A model generated the notes under the pieces. That model saw only the letters and a list, made by a program, of their open reading frames with translations. It ran no database searches and had not been told where the DNA came from. A stretch of DNA of 64,000 nt, taken from the NCBI GenBank assembly GCA_034408855.1, contig JAWXCK010000067.1:1-64000 (forward strand), in the 5' to 3' direction. A program made the position numbers and the translations under genes. The DNA comes from JAIYDQ01 sp034408855. GTDB taxonomy: Bacteria; Planctomycetota; Planctomycetia; Pirellulales; Pirellulaceae. This document shows positions 35,355 through 43,296 of the stretch, piece after piece; the stretch's first letter is position 1, and each line of letters begins with the position of its first letter.

Positions 35355-37577
35355 CTACCTTCCGAACGCGCGCGTTAGACCGGATGATTTCTTGGACCAG
35401 TCAATCGGTCCTGAGGCGTTTTTCTGAGTGTTGCTGCTGCGATCTTCACGCGGTTCGAATAGGTCATCCATTTTGCTACCGGTTTTAACAGGAATGGCTG
35501 CCGAAGCGGATACCACCGGAACACGTGGCGGCTTGGGCGACGATTCTGCGGAAATGCTATCGCTTCCACTCGGAGATGGCTTGTGGAACACGGTATTCTT
35601 TTCGGCCGATTCCATGGCAATTTGATATTCTCCGCGAACGATCTCAAGATGCTCGACAAGTATACGTCGGACTTCGAGAATCGATCGCGGCTTGCGATGG
35701 ATGTCTTTGTGTTTGGATTCGACGACGATTTCACGCTCGACATCGTCCATGTGGGCACTGGCTAAATCGACGACTCCGTCACTTCCCTGCGAAAGCCGAT
35801 TGAAAAAGCCATCGTCAGGCACGACCCCGACAATGTTGTTGTAACGCACCCAAGGGGCTCGAGCGGCTCGCAGCATAGCTGGGAAAATTGGCGATTCAGG
35901 CGTTAGTGAATCGATACTCGTGGTTACGGTCAGCAGTTCGGTGTCGCGAAAGACATTCGGATTCTGTTGGACGATTCGATTCCCCGCGTCGGTCAACGAT
36001 TGTGGAAGCTTAATGATTTTGCGTCCAAGCCAGCGAGTGGTATTGTTAGCAAATTCGCTTCCTCGGTGCGGTGTGCCGATCGTGACTACGCGACGAATCG
36101 AACGATTCGGTTCGAAGTAGAGTGCGTTTCTGAGCGACGCTACCTCTTCTGGACTACCTTGGATTTCGTCGAACGGTTTGTCGCTCAAAACACGCCAGAA
36201 TTCGTCACCGCTTTGATACGTCTGCAATCGGCTAACCAGTCCTCCCATGCTGTGTCCCACCAAAACCATTTGGTCGAGCATCATCGCTTGATTCTTCGGA
36301 TCGAGCCTTTGCCTCAAGTCGACAAGATCGTTTCGCATCTGAGTTGCGCTAATCCAAAAAGGTTGCCCCGTAGGATATTGGTAGAACCAGAACTGATAAT
36401 TTTTCCGAAGTTCCTCAAAGCTGCGAAGATCGTTAAACATCGGCATCCAGGTGAGAGGACTGGAGGCTAAGCCGTGTACCATCACGACTGGAATTCGATT
36501 TGGATCGAATGGTTCCAACATGTAGATCCCGCGATTCTTCTGCGTCTGGTTCGGATTCAACAGCCCTAACGTAGGATTGGTCTTTTCGCGAAACTGCGGG
36601 TTGTCGAGAAAAAAGCCGAGCGGAGTACTGAGGTCTGTTTGCAGTGGCACGCGGCGATTGGCGAAATGAACATCATTGGAAACCAACGGATCATGAAGTT
36701 CGAGGACGCACGGATATCGATGCGACGACGAACTCTCGGGATGTATCGAAGGCGACGAGACTCTCAGTAGTGCTGTTACAGGAAATGAAAGCCCGTCGGG
36801 ATAGTACCGGTCGGCAGCCTCTTCGTTGGTGCGTTTCTTACGAACTGCGATGAGCGGAACGCCGATTCCATAATCGATGTTGGTAGAATCCAACCCTTCT
36901 ACTTTGTAGTCGCTACAGAATTCAAATCGTTCAAAGTCTTCTTCACTCCAACTGCCACGTGCAACGACTTGGACGCCATACTCTCGCTCTTTCGTTTCTA
37001 TCCGATAGGTGTTTCCCGGCTTCAAATTGCCTCGTCGGTTAACCAACCGCAGCGTCGATTCGAGAGCGCTGTTGTAGACATCGCATGCACCGCGAAACTG
37101 TGGGTCGTAGGGATTTCGCGAGACATCCAATTCTGGACAAAATAGATAGATGTAGGCATTGCTGACCGAAACCGAAAACATGTCTAAGGCTTTGCCAAAA
37201 TTCTTGGTGCTTTCTGCGCGCAAGCCTAGGATGTAGGCGAGTTCGGCAACGGCGTAGATCTTCTCGCCGCCTTTTTCCGTCGAGGTCAAGTCCTGAAGTT
37301 CTGCTAAACAAGCATCGGGCTCACGATGATATTTATCTTGTAATGCATAGTGGCGCAGTAGGATCTTCGTTCGATCGCTTACTTGCGGCCCTGACTTCGA
37401 CACCAGATGCAATTGATTGGCGAGCGGGTTGAGAGGAATCGATCGCAAGCTAACAAATTTTTGAGAAGCGCAGCCTGACCAGCAGACCAACCAAACCGCG
37501 AGTAGACAAATACGCGCGGCCGTGTCGAACACTGCCGAAGCTTCCCGCTCCTTGATTGCGTATCTGCTTCCTTGCAT
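35355..37577 (-). CDS. Alpha/beta-hydrolase (lipase-like) lipoprotein
   Basis: About 740 residues from ATG 37577, which begins an export signal ending WSGCAS (lipobox-like); the frame is open to 37778 but without support. The N-terminal half is planctomycete-specific. The hydrolase domain starts near residue 365 with VVMVHGLASSPLTW and has the nucleophile elbow GHSMGG near 440 and IGTPHRGSEFANN. A late His (KHKDIHRKP) may complete the triad. The C-terminal 100 residues are Ser/Pro-rich. Probable esterase or lipase held at a membrane; substrate unknown. Confidence 0.82.
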   Translation of the reverse strand: MQGSRYAIKEREASAVFDTAARICLLAVWLVCWSGCASQKFVSLRSIPLNPLANQLHLVSKSGPQVSDRTKILLRHYALQDKYHREPDACLAELQDLTSTEKGGEKIYAVAELAYILGLRAESTKNFGKALDMFSVSVSNAYIYLFCPELDVSRNPYDPQFRGACDVYNSALESTLRLVNRRGNLKPGNTYRIETKEREYGVQVVARGSWSEEDFERFEFCSDYKVEGLDSTNIDYGIGVPLIAVRKKRTNEEAADRYYPDGLSFPVTALLRVSSPSIHPESSSSHRYPCVLELHDPLVSNDVHFANRRVPLQTDLSTPLGFFLDNPQFREKTNPTLGLLNPNQTQKNRGIYMLEPFDPNRIPVVMVHGLASSPLTWMPMFNDLRSFEELRKNYQFWFYQYPTGQPFWISATQMRNDLVDLRQRLDPKNQAMMLDQMVLVGHSMGGLVSRLQTYQSGDEFWRVLSDKPFDEIQGSPEEVASLRNALYFEPNRSIRRVVTIGTPHRGSEFANNTTRWLGRKIIKLPQSLTDAGNRIVQQNPNVFRDTELLTVTTSIDSLTPESPIFPAMLRAARAPWVRYNNIVGVVPDDGFFNRLSQGSDGVVDLASAHMDDVEREIVVESKHKDIHRKPRSILEVRRILVEHLEIVRGEYQIAMESAEKNTVFHKPSPSGSDSISAESSPKPPRVPVVSASAAIPVKTGSKMDDLFEPREDRSSNTQKNASGPIDWSKKSSGLTRAFGR

Positions 37578-37737
37578 ATATCTTTCCACCCCAATGTTTA
37601 TGGAGTGAGCCGAGAAAACGCCGACTAAAATGGATCTCCGAGAAAATTCCGGCTGGGAGAGTATCAAGAATGCCGCTATCAGCTCAACGTCAATTGGCGG
37701 CGATTGGCTAGCTAACGAATGATCGATAAATAAGTAT

Positions 37738-37790
37738 CCAGTACCTTTTGCCGGCACGGCCTTTCGGGTGCTTTGCACAAAAGGTACCGG
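37738..37790. repeat. GTACCTTTTG inverted repeat
   Basis: CCAGTACCTTTTG (37738-37750) and CAAAAGGTACCGG (37778-37790) form arms with one mismatch in 13, around a GC-rich centre. It lies just beyond the FHA gene stop on that strand and upstream of the lipase-like gene. Confidence 0.5.
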
Positions 37791-37811
37791 ACACCGCCTT
37801 ATCGAACGATC

Positions 37812-38204
37812 CTAACGTTGATTTGGATTCGGTCGGACAATCTTCATTGGCTGGGTCGCTTGGACATTGGAGCCTTTGCCATACGACGATTTCATTTCGG
37901 CCTTGTCGGGATTCAAGTCGACTCGCAAAGTAATGGCGCCTACTTGGACAATCGAGCCCGGCATAAGTACGGCTGTTTTAATGCGTTCGTCACCGACGTA
38001 AGTTCCATTCATGGAACCGAGATCGCGAACCGTGAGTGCGCCTTCGGCATTTAACGCGAATTGGCAATGCTCACGACTGATCGACGAATGACCAATACAA
38101 ACCTCCAGATCCTGACCTCGCCCAAGTGTTGCTGGCAATCGCAAGGTCCATTCGAGCTGTTCGAAACCTTCAGATGTGTTCAAGAGAACGATTTTGTATT
38201 GCAT
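37812..38204 (-). CDS. FHA-domain protein
   Basis: A 130-residue protein that is essentially one forkhead-associated domain, which binds phosphothreonine peptides. The conserved core is present: TLGRGQDLEV, the SSISREHCQF loop and LGSMNGTYVGDERI. The last 25 residues are basic and unstructured. It is the last gene of an rpe-phosphatase-like-accD run, 55 bp behind accD. A link to the Ser/Thr kinases typical of this phylum is likely, but its partner is not shown. Confidence 0.9.
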   Translation of the reverse strand: MQYKIVLLNTSEGFEQLEWTLRLPATLGRGQDLEVCIGHSSISREHCQFALNAEGALTVRDLGSMNGTYVGDERIKTAVLMPGSIVQVGAITLRVDLNPDKAEMKSSYGKGSNVQATQPMKIVRPNPNQR

Positions 38205-38259
38205 GGTAGAGCAACCTGAATTGAGAATAGATGAACTCTATTGTAACTCAAGTTCGCCG

Positions 38260-39117
38260 CTATTTGCCACAGTAGTCGATCGTTTGCGCAATTTCTGTCT
38301 TGAGTCGGCTGCGATCGACAATTCGGTCGATGTAACCATGTTCGAGCAGGAATTCGCTTGTCTGGAAGCCTAGCGGTAACTCGATCTTCATCGTTGCCTT
38401 GATCGTTCTCGGTCCGGCAAATCCGATCAGCGCCTTGGGTTCGGCAAAAACGAGATCTCCCAGCGACGCAAAGCTGGCAGCGACACCACCCATCGTTGGG
38501 TTCGTCAAAACGCTAATATAGAGCCCTTTCCTTTGATGGTATCGAGCCAATGCGGCCGAGACCTTAGCCATCTGCATCAGCGATAAAATCCCTTCGTGCA
38601 TTCTCGCTCCGCCGCCACTGGCACTGATAATAATCAGCGGCATCGTCTGTTCGGTCGCTCGTTCAATTAAACGCGTCAAGCGTTCACCGACGACCGACCC
38701 CATACTGCCCATGATAAAGGCCGAGTCAGTGATGCCGATCGCAACTCGTCGCGCACGGATCATCCCGGAACCGGTAATTACGGCATCCGACAGGCCCGTC
38801 CGCTTCTGTTCTCCTTGAAGTCGTTCTGCGTAAGCTTTCTTGTCCGAGAATAGAAGCGGGTCGGTCGGCAGTACGTCTTCATCCCACGGTTCAAACGTCC
38901 CTTCGTCAAGGACATGCGTCAATCGCTCGCGCGCCGAAACGTAGAGATGAAACCGACATTTCGGGCAAACGTTTAATTTGGACTCGGCTTCTTTTCGATA
39001 GATCGAACTCGAACAACCAGGGCACTTGATCCATAGTCCTTCGGGTACACCGCGTTTCTTGACCACTTCAACAACATTAGTGATGTCGGCGACGCTCGCG
39101 ACTACTTGTTCGTTCAT
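38260..39117 (-). CDS. accD: Acetyl-CoA carboxylase carboxyltransferase beta subunit
   Basis: Together with AccA it carboxylates acetyl-CoA to malonyl-CoA in fatty acid synthesis. 285 residues. The N-terminal zinc ribbon has C32, C35, C51 and C54 (CPGC...CPKC). The carboxyltransferase core shows IGITDSAFIMGSMGSVVGE, SASGGGARMHEGILSLMQMAK, VLTNPTMGGVAASFA and IGFAGPRTI. ATG start at 39117, 9 bp after the preceding gene, suggesting tight co-expression. No accA is in view. Confidence 0.97.
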   Translation of the reverse strand: MNEQVVASVADITNVVEVVKKRGVPEGLWIKCPGCSSSIYRKEAESKLNVCPKCRFHLYVSARERLTHVLDEGTFEPWDEDVLPTDPLLFSDKKAYAERLQGEQKRTGLSDAVITGSGMIRARRVAIGITDSAFIMGSMGSVVGERLTRLIERATEQTMPLIIISASGGGARMHEGILSLMQMAKVSAALARYHQRKGLYISVLTNPTMGGVAASFASLGDLVFAEPKALIGFAGPRTIKATMKIELPLGFQTSEFLLEHGYIDRIVDRSRLKTEIAQTIDYCGK

Positions 39118-39126
39118 CGAATGCTC

Positions 39127-39729
39127 TCAAACTAATATGAATTGATGTGAATCAACGGCAATCATTTCCCACGAGCCAAAGTCTTTTTCGGCTTTCCATA
39201 AATCGCCCAGCTCACCCGCAACTAAAAGCTGGCGAGCCAAGCTGGCTAATGGATCGGGAACGACTAAAGCGATAAACCCGTTTCGGTGCTTCTTTACCAG
39301 TTTACTCAGCGATTTTCGGATACGCGATTGTGCATCGTCGAGCGTTTCACCACCTGGCGGCGAAAAGGCTTCGGGATCATCTTGGATTTGCCGATAAACC
39401 TTGGGCTGGAGTCGACGTACATCGTCGATCAATTTTCCTTGCCAAAGCCCATGATTGACGTTCACCATACAATCGACAGTTCTCAATCTTGATCGACAAA
39501 CGTCGGCGATGATCTCGGCAGTCGCCTGAGCCGACTGGCAAGGGCCGGCATATACGGCAGCCAAAGGCGGCTGATTCGTCGCAAAACCAATTTGAGTTGC
39601 AAGTTCGCTTGCAACCTGGCGAGCCTGCTTTCGGCCACACTCGCTCAATGGGATATCGAGACATCCCTTGATTCGTCCCTCTTCGTCAAAGGCTGTAGAG
39701 CCCGGGCGAATCAACGCAATCCTAATCAT
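39127..39729 (-). CDS. Histidine-phosphatase-like protein lacking catalytic His
   Basis: Phosphoglycerate-mutase superfamily fold, 200 residues from ATG 39729. The catalytic RHG is replaced by RPG (IALIRPGSTAFDEEGRIKG; P9 for His). The second active His region reads LVVPDPLASLARQ instead of a histidine-glycine. A core basic residue is also changed (YAGPCQSAQATAEI). Surrounding scaffold is well kept, for example NHGLWQGKLIDDV and PPGGETLDDA, so it is not decaying. Known phosphatase chemistry should be impossible; a binding or regulatory role is more likely. It is nine bp before accD and 52 bp after rpe. Confidence 0.8.
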   Translation of the reverse strand: MIRIALIRPGSTAFDEEGRIKGCLDIPLSECGRKQARQVASELATQIGFATNQPPLAAVYAGPCQSAQATAEIIADVCRSRLRTVDCMVNVNHGLWQGKLIDDVRRLQPKVYRQIQDDPEAFSPPGGETLDDAQSRIRKSLSKLVKKHRNGFIALVVPDPLASLARQLLVAGELGDLWKAEKDFGSWEMIAVDSHQFILV

Positions 39730-39781
39730 ACCAATTTTATCCGAGGACCTATAAAATCGAAGACCAACTTGCAACTGCCAG

Positions 39782-40507
39782 TTATGCCTTCGTCAACCGC
39801 ATCTCGCGATGCAGTTTCGTCATTGCCTGATCGTAGTCGTCTTCGCGAAAGATCGCGGATCCGACTACCAGCAGGTCGGCACCGGCCTGCTTGCATGAGC
39901 TGATGGTGGAGGTATTCACTCCGCCGTCTATTTCCAACAAGATGTCCGATCCTAAAGTCTGCCTCAACTGTTCCAGGCGGCTGAGCGCGATCGGATTGAA
40001 TTTTTGCCCACCAAATCCCGCTTCTACACTCATCACCAAAATCAAATCGCAGTTTTGGATAGAAGGTAGCAACCGCTCCATCGGAGTCGACGGATTAATC
40101 GCTAAACCGGCCGCAACACCCATGGAGCGGATCGTATTCAAAAGTTCCGTCGGTTCAGGATCGGCTTCAATGTGAAACGTAATCATATCCGCGCCGGCGT
40201 CGATGAAAGCCTGAGCATATTTCGCCGGCTCTTTGATCATCAAATGGACATCGATCGGCATTTTGGTCAACTTGCTAATCGCTTCCACGATCGGCATACC
40301 GTACGTCATGTTCGGAACGAAATTGCCGTCCATTACGTCCAGATGCAAGGCTTCGACACCAGCTTGTTCAAGTTTTTCGACTTCTCGCTCTAAGTTGCCA
40401 AAGTCGCAAAGAAGCATCGACGGCAAAATGATCGGTCGAGCACTTCTGAGCTTGCTCAGAAGATCGAGAGTATCTGCAGAGTGGTTGCTTGTCGATTGAG
40501 ACGACAT
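39782..40507 (-). CDS. rpe: Ribulose-phosphate 3-epimerase
   Basis: Interconverts ribulose 5-phosphate and xylulose 5-phosphate in the pentose phosphate pathway. TIM barrel of 241 residues. Signature LHLDVMDGNFVPNMTYG, then IDVHLMI, MITFHIEA, ILVMSVEAGFGGQKF, LLEIDGGVN and the phosphate-binding LVVGSAIF, with the metal ligands H and D in the expected places. About 20 extra N-terminal residues precede the core. It is first in the rpe, phosphatase-like, accD, FHA gene run. Confidence 0.96.
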   Translation of the reverse strand: MSSQSTSNHSADTLDLLSKLRSARPIILPSMLLCDFGNLEREVEKLEQAGVEALHLDVMDGNFVPNMTYGMPIVEAISKLTKMPIDVHLMIKEPAKYAQAFIDAGADMITFHIEADPEPTELLNTIRSMGVAAGLAINPSTPMERLLPSIQNCDLILVMSVEAGFGGQKFNPIALSRLEQLRQTLGSDILLEIDGGVNTSTISSCKQAGADLLVVGSAIFREDDYDQAMTKLHREMRLTKA

Positions 40508-41038
40508 AAAGTTAAAGGAGGCTACTTAAAAAATCGGACTGCCCGAAAAATGCAAAACAACCACAATAGCCGCCCTGTGAGTTTGCAATCAAGAGGCTAA
40601 ATCCTAAAGCTGGTCGATCCAATGGTCCGAAAATTGCCAAAACCCAGCCCCAGTAAGCACTTCCGACGTCGAAAATAGTTGTATCTTGTGAACCTGAAGG
40701 CCCACCCAAACGGGTGCGGCAGCGTGCAGAAATCATTTCAGGGTAAGGCTTAATTTCCTGTGCGACCCGGCACAGCCACCCTTCCTCAAAGTTTTTGGAT
40801 TCAGTCAAACTGGGCGACTTCTCATAGCCGAAGGGGATTCGAACACAATGTCGCGGATCGGGAAAAAGCGGTGAAAATTAGGGATCAGGCCTACCCAATT
40901 TTCGAAAAAGCGAGTATTTACCTAGGTTCCACGAATAGCGTTGTGGATACCATCGAGCTGTCCGGATCGTAAAATCTGTCCGGGGAGGCTCGAATAGTCC
41001 AATAAAAAGAAATTGCAAAGCACTAAGGGAATTGCGAA
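40508..41038. other. 531-bp intergenic region between rpe and the ACP gene
   Basis: A divergent region that must hold the rpe and ACP promoters. No known RNA recognised. Part of it can pair: CTGTGC/GCACAG near 40757-40774 and CACCC/GGGTG near 40706-40720 on the minus strand. A 98-codon minus frame (40512-40808) has no family and is doubtful. AAGGGA at about 41025-41030 is the ribosome site of the ACP gene. Confidence 0.45.
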
Positions 41039-41428
41039 ATGGCACCCACAGACGATGAAGTCTTTACAAAGGTACAAGCGGCGTTGGTCGATGCGTTGGG
41101 CGTTGACGATGACGAAGTGACGCCGGAAGCGACGATGGTTGGCGATCTTGGTGCCGAATCGATCGATTTCTTGGATATTGTTTTTAAACTAGAAAAAGCC
41201 TTCGGAATCAAGGTTCCTCGCGAAGAACTTTTCCCAGAAGACATTCTTACCAATGCGAGTTTCGTCAAGGACGGTAAGGTTACCGACACGGGAATTAGCG
41301 AGCTAAAAACGCGAATGCCTTGGGCCGACCTAAGCAAATTTGAAGCGAACCCAAGAGTTCAGGATTTCGGCGACGTTTTGACCGTCGGCGACTTGTGCCG
41401 CTATGTTCAGGCCAAGCTGGCTGCTTAA
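41039..41428 (+). CDS. Elongated acyl carrier protein
   Basis: Carries acyl chains on a phosphopantetheine attached to the serine of LGAESIDFLDIVFKLE. The first 65 residues match ordinary ACPs. After helix II about 45 additional residues (FVKDGKVTDTGISELKTRMPWADL...) come before the final helix TVGDLCRYVQ, so it is 129 residues rather than about 80. Good ribosome site AAGGGA. A FabZ-like dehydratase follows 26 bp on, suggesting a dedicated acyl-ACP pair rather than the housekeeping ACP. Confidence 0.9.
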   Translation: MAPTDDEVFTKVQAALVDALGVDDDEVTPEATMVGDLGAESIDFLDIVFKLEKAFGIKVPREELFPEDILTNASFVKDGKVTDTGISELKTRMPWADLSKFEANPRVQDFGDVLTVGDLCRYVQAKLAA

Positions 41429-41454
41429 CCTTTCTACAGTCGCTGAATCTGAAA

Positions 41455-41979
41455 ATGCGCTGGTTTTGGATCGATCGCTTTGAAGAATTTGTCCGCGGCC
41501 AGCATGCCGTCACGTTGAAGAACGTGACGTTTGGTGAAGAGCCGCTGGATAACTACATGCCCGGCCATCCGCACTATCCACATTCGCTGATTATCGAAGG
41601 CATGGCGCAGACCGGCGGGCTTCTCATCGCTGAACCAGACGGGTTTCAGAATCGAGTCGTTCTGGCCAAGGTTGGTAAAGCGATCTTTCATCGCTTGGCT
41701 CTGCCCGGCGACCAGCTCCGATTTCGCGCGGAAATTCAAAGTGTGCAGTCTGCCGGTGCGATCGTTCATGGCACGGTCACCGTCGACGGCGAGCCGCAAG
41801 CTGACCTCGAGCTATGGTTTGCATTTTTAGACGAGCGATTCGGCAAAGGCTCACTCTTTCCGCCCGCCGATTTGCTGCGAGTCCTTCGCGTTCTTCGGCT
41901 TTACGACGTCGCCGTCGATCAAGAAGGGCATCGGATCAACCCACCCGAGCACTTGTTAGTCGCCGAAAAATCCGCGTAA
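41455..41979 (+). CDS. FabZ-like 3-hydroxyacyl-ACP dehydratase
   Basis: Hot-dog fold protein of 174 residues. The active His and acidic residue are kept in MPGHPHYPHSLIIEGMAQTGG, matching the FabZ pattern PGHP...E, with substitutions (HYPHS) where FabZ has IMPGV. The opening RWFWIDRFEEFVRG corresponds to FabZ FLLIDRI. I start at ATG 41455; the open frame extends back into the ACP gene but is not supported there. Expected to act on acyl groups of the adjacent long ACP; the last 30 residues are extra. Confidence 0.85.
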   Translation: MRWFWIDRFEEFVRGQHAVTLKNVTFGEEPLDNYMPGHPHYPHSLIIEGMAQTGGLLIAEPDGFQNRVVLAKVGKAIFHRLALPGDQLRFRAEIQSVQSAGAIVHGTVTVDGEPQADLELWFAFLDERFGKGSLFPPADLLRVLRVLRLYDVAVDQEGHRINPPEHLLVAEKSA

Positions 41980-42043
41980 CAACCCTAGCGAAATTCGCGC
42001 GGAGTCTCGCTTTCACCAAGCTATTGGATTCTGGTTGATCAAC

Positions 42044-43234
42044 ATGAAGCTTAAGAGCCAGCCAGATGACTTTATCGTCGAAGAACTCACCGATTTCCAA
42101 GCGAGCAGCGGTATGTTCGCCCTCTATCGATTGGAAAAACGCTCGCTCGGAACGCCCGAGGCTGCGCAAGCGATCGTGGGACAGTGGAATTTGTCTCGCG
42201 ATGCCGTCCATCATGGAGGGCTAAAAGATCGACACGCATCGACAACGCAATACGTCACTATCCATCGAGGACCGCGAACCGATTTGGTCGATCGTTCGTT
42301 TAAACTGTTCTATCTAGGACAAGTGCCTCGTCAGTTCACCGCCAAAGATATTCGAAGCAATCGGTTTGAAATCACACTCCGCAATCTATCGAAGACCGCA
42401 GTTGACGCCGCCATGTCGCGGTTGAATTCGCTGGCGACCGGAGGGCTTGTCAACTATTTCGACGATCAACGCTTTGGTTCTTTAGGTGTGTCAGGTACGT
42501 TCATTGCTCATCCTTGGTGCATGGGCGACTACGAACGAGCCCTATATCTGGCAATTGCAGAACCCAATGTTCACGATCGTCCTCGCGAAAAAGAGCAAAA
42601 GGCAATCCTTCGCGAATTTTGGGGACGTTGGATGGAATGCAAAGATCGTCTCGACCGTTCGCATCGACGCAGCATCGTGACCTATCTCTGCGATCATCCA
42701 ACCAATTTCAAACGTGCGATCGCTCTGCTGCGTCCAGACTTGCGAAGCATCTACCTGTCTGCCTTTCAAAGTTTTCTTTGGAATCGCTGGCTCAGCGCCA
42801 TCATCGAAGCTCGAATCGACCCATCGCAACGCTCGACGATCGAGAGTGATTGCGGACCGCTATGGGTTCCAGCGATCCAAGCCGCTGGCCAGGCCATTGA
42901 AACTGACTGGCTGGAAAAACTCGAGTTGCCTTTACCGTCCGCTCGTCAGCATGATTGGCCGGAACACGATTTTCCCCATTTGGAAAAGATCCTCAACAAC
43001 CTCGAAATGCAGGTGACCGAGATCCGACTTAAATTCCCTCGCGATACGTTCTTTTCAAGAGGCTTTCGCAATGCTTGGCTGCGCGTTGAGAATCTTCAAT
43101 TCGACTTTGATACCGACGACCAGTCGCCAGAACGCACGAAATTGCGTTTGCAATTCACACTTCCTCGCGGAGCTTACGCAACCATGATCGTCAAGTACGT
43201 TTCGGCGAGCAGCAGTTCAGAATCTGCCACGTAG
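42044..43234 (+). CDS. truD: tRNA pseudouridine(13) synthase TruD
   Basis: Converts U13 of certain tRNAs to pseudouridine. The catalytic aspartate is in GGLKDRHASTTQYV, and TruD features VNYFDDQRFGSLG and FQSFLWNRWLSA are seen. ATG 42044 is used; a TTG three codons earlier is an alternative. 396 residues. The last sense codon and stop (ACG TAG) fall within the 57-bp palindromic element at 43228-43284, as in the ubiA-like gene. Confidence 0.92.
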   Translation: MKLKSQPDDFIVEELTDFQASSGMFALYRLEKRSLGTPEAAQAIVGQWNLSRDAVHHGGLKDRHASTTQYVTIHRGPRTDLVDRSFKLFYLGQVPRQFTAKDIRSNRFEITLRNLSKTAVDAAMSRLNSLATGGLVNYFDDQRFGSLGVSGTFIAHPWCMGDYERALYLAIAEPNVHDRPREKEQKAILREFWGRWMECKDRLDRSHRRSIVTYLCDHPTNFKRAIALLRPDLRSIYLSAFQSFLWNRWLSAIIEARIDPSQRSTIESDCGPLWVPAIQAAGQAIETDWLEKLELPLPSARQHDWPEHDFPHLEKILNNLEMQVTEIRLKFPRDTFFSRGFRNAWLRVENLQFDFDTDDQSPERTKLRLQFTLPRGAYATMIVKYVSASSSSESAT

Positions 43235-43284
43235 CAACGTCTCTCCGAGACGCTGTGCGAGTCTCGGAGAGACTCGCCTACGTG
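43228..43284. repeat. 57-bp palindromic element, copy 2
   Basis: Same length and ends (CACGTAG...CTACGTG) as the element at 6034-6090 with two base differences (CAACG for CAGCG, and GCTGTGCG for GCTGAGCG). Its left end supplies the truD TAG stop at 43232-43234. It lies between truD and the convergent PVC dehydrogenase gene. Relative to its gene it is inverted compared with copy 1, but the terminal repeat gives the same stop codon either way. Confidence 0.85.
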
Positions 43285-43296
43285 AAATACCGACGA

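Noticed and set aside
40512..40808. 98-codon minus-strand frame downstream of the ACP promoter region
   Set aside because: No family; composition does not look like protein; likely non-coding.
40832..40843. GGGGATTCGAAC resembling a tRNA T-arm on the minus strand
   Set aside because: The bases on either side do not form a T stem, and no D-arm, anticodon arm or acceptor stem can be drawn.
40508..41038. RNase P RNA, tmRNA, SRP RNA or a riboswitch
   Set aside because: None of the conserved core sequences of these RNAs could be found by eye.
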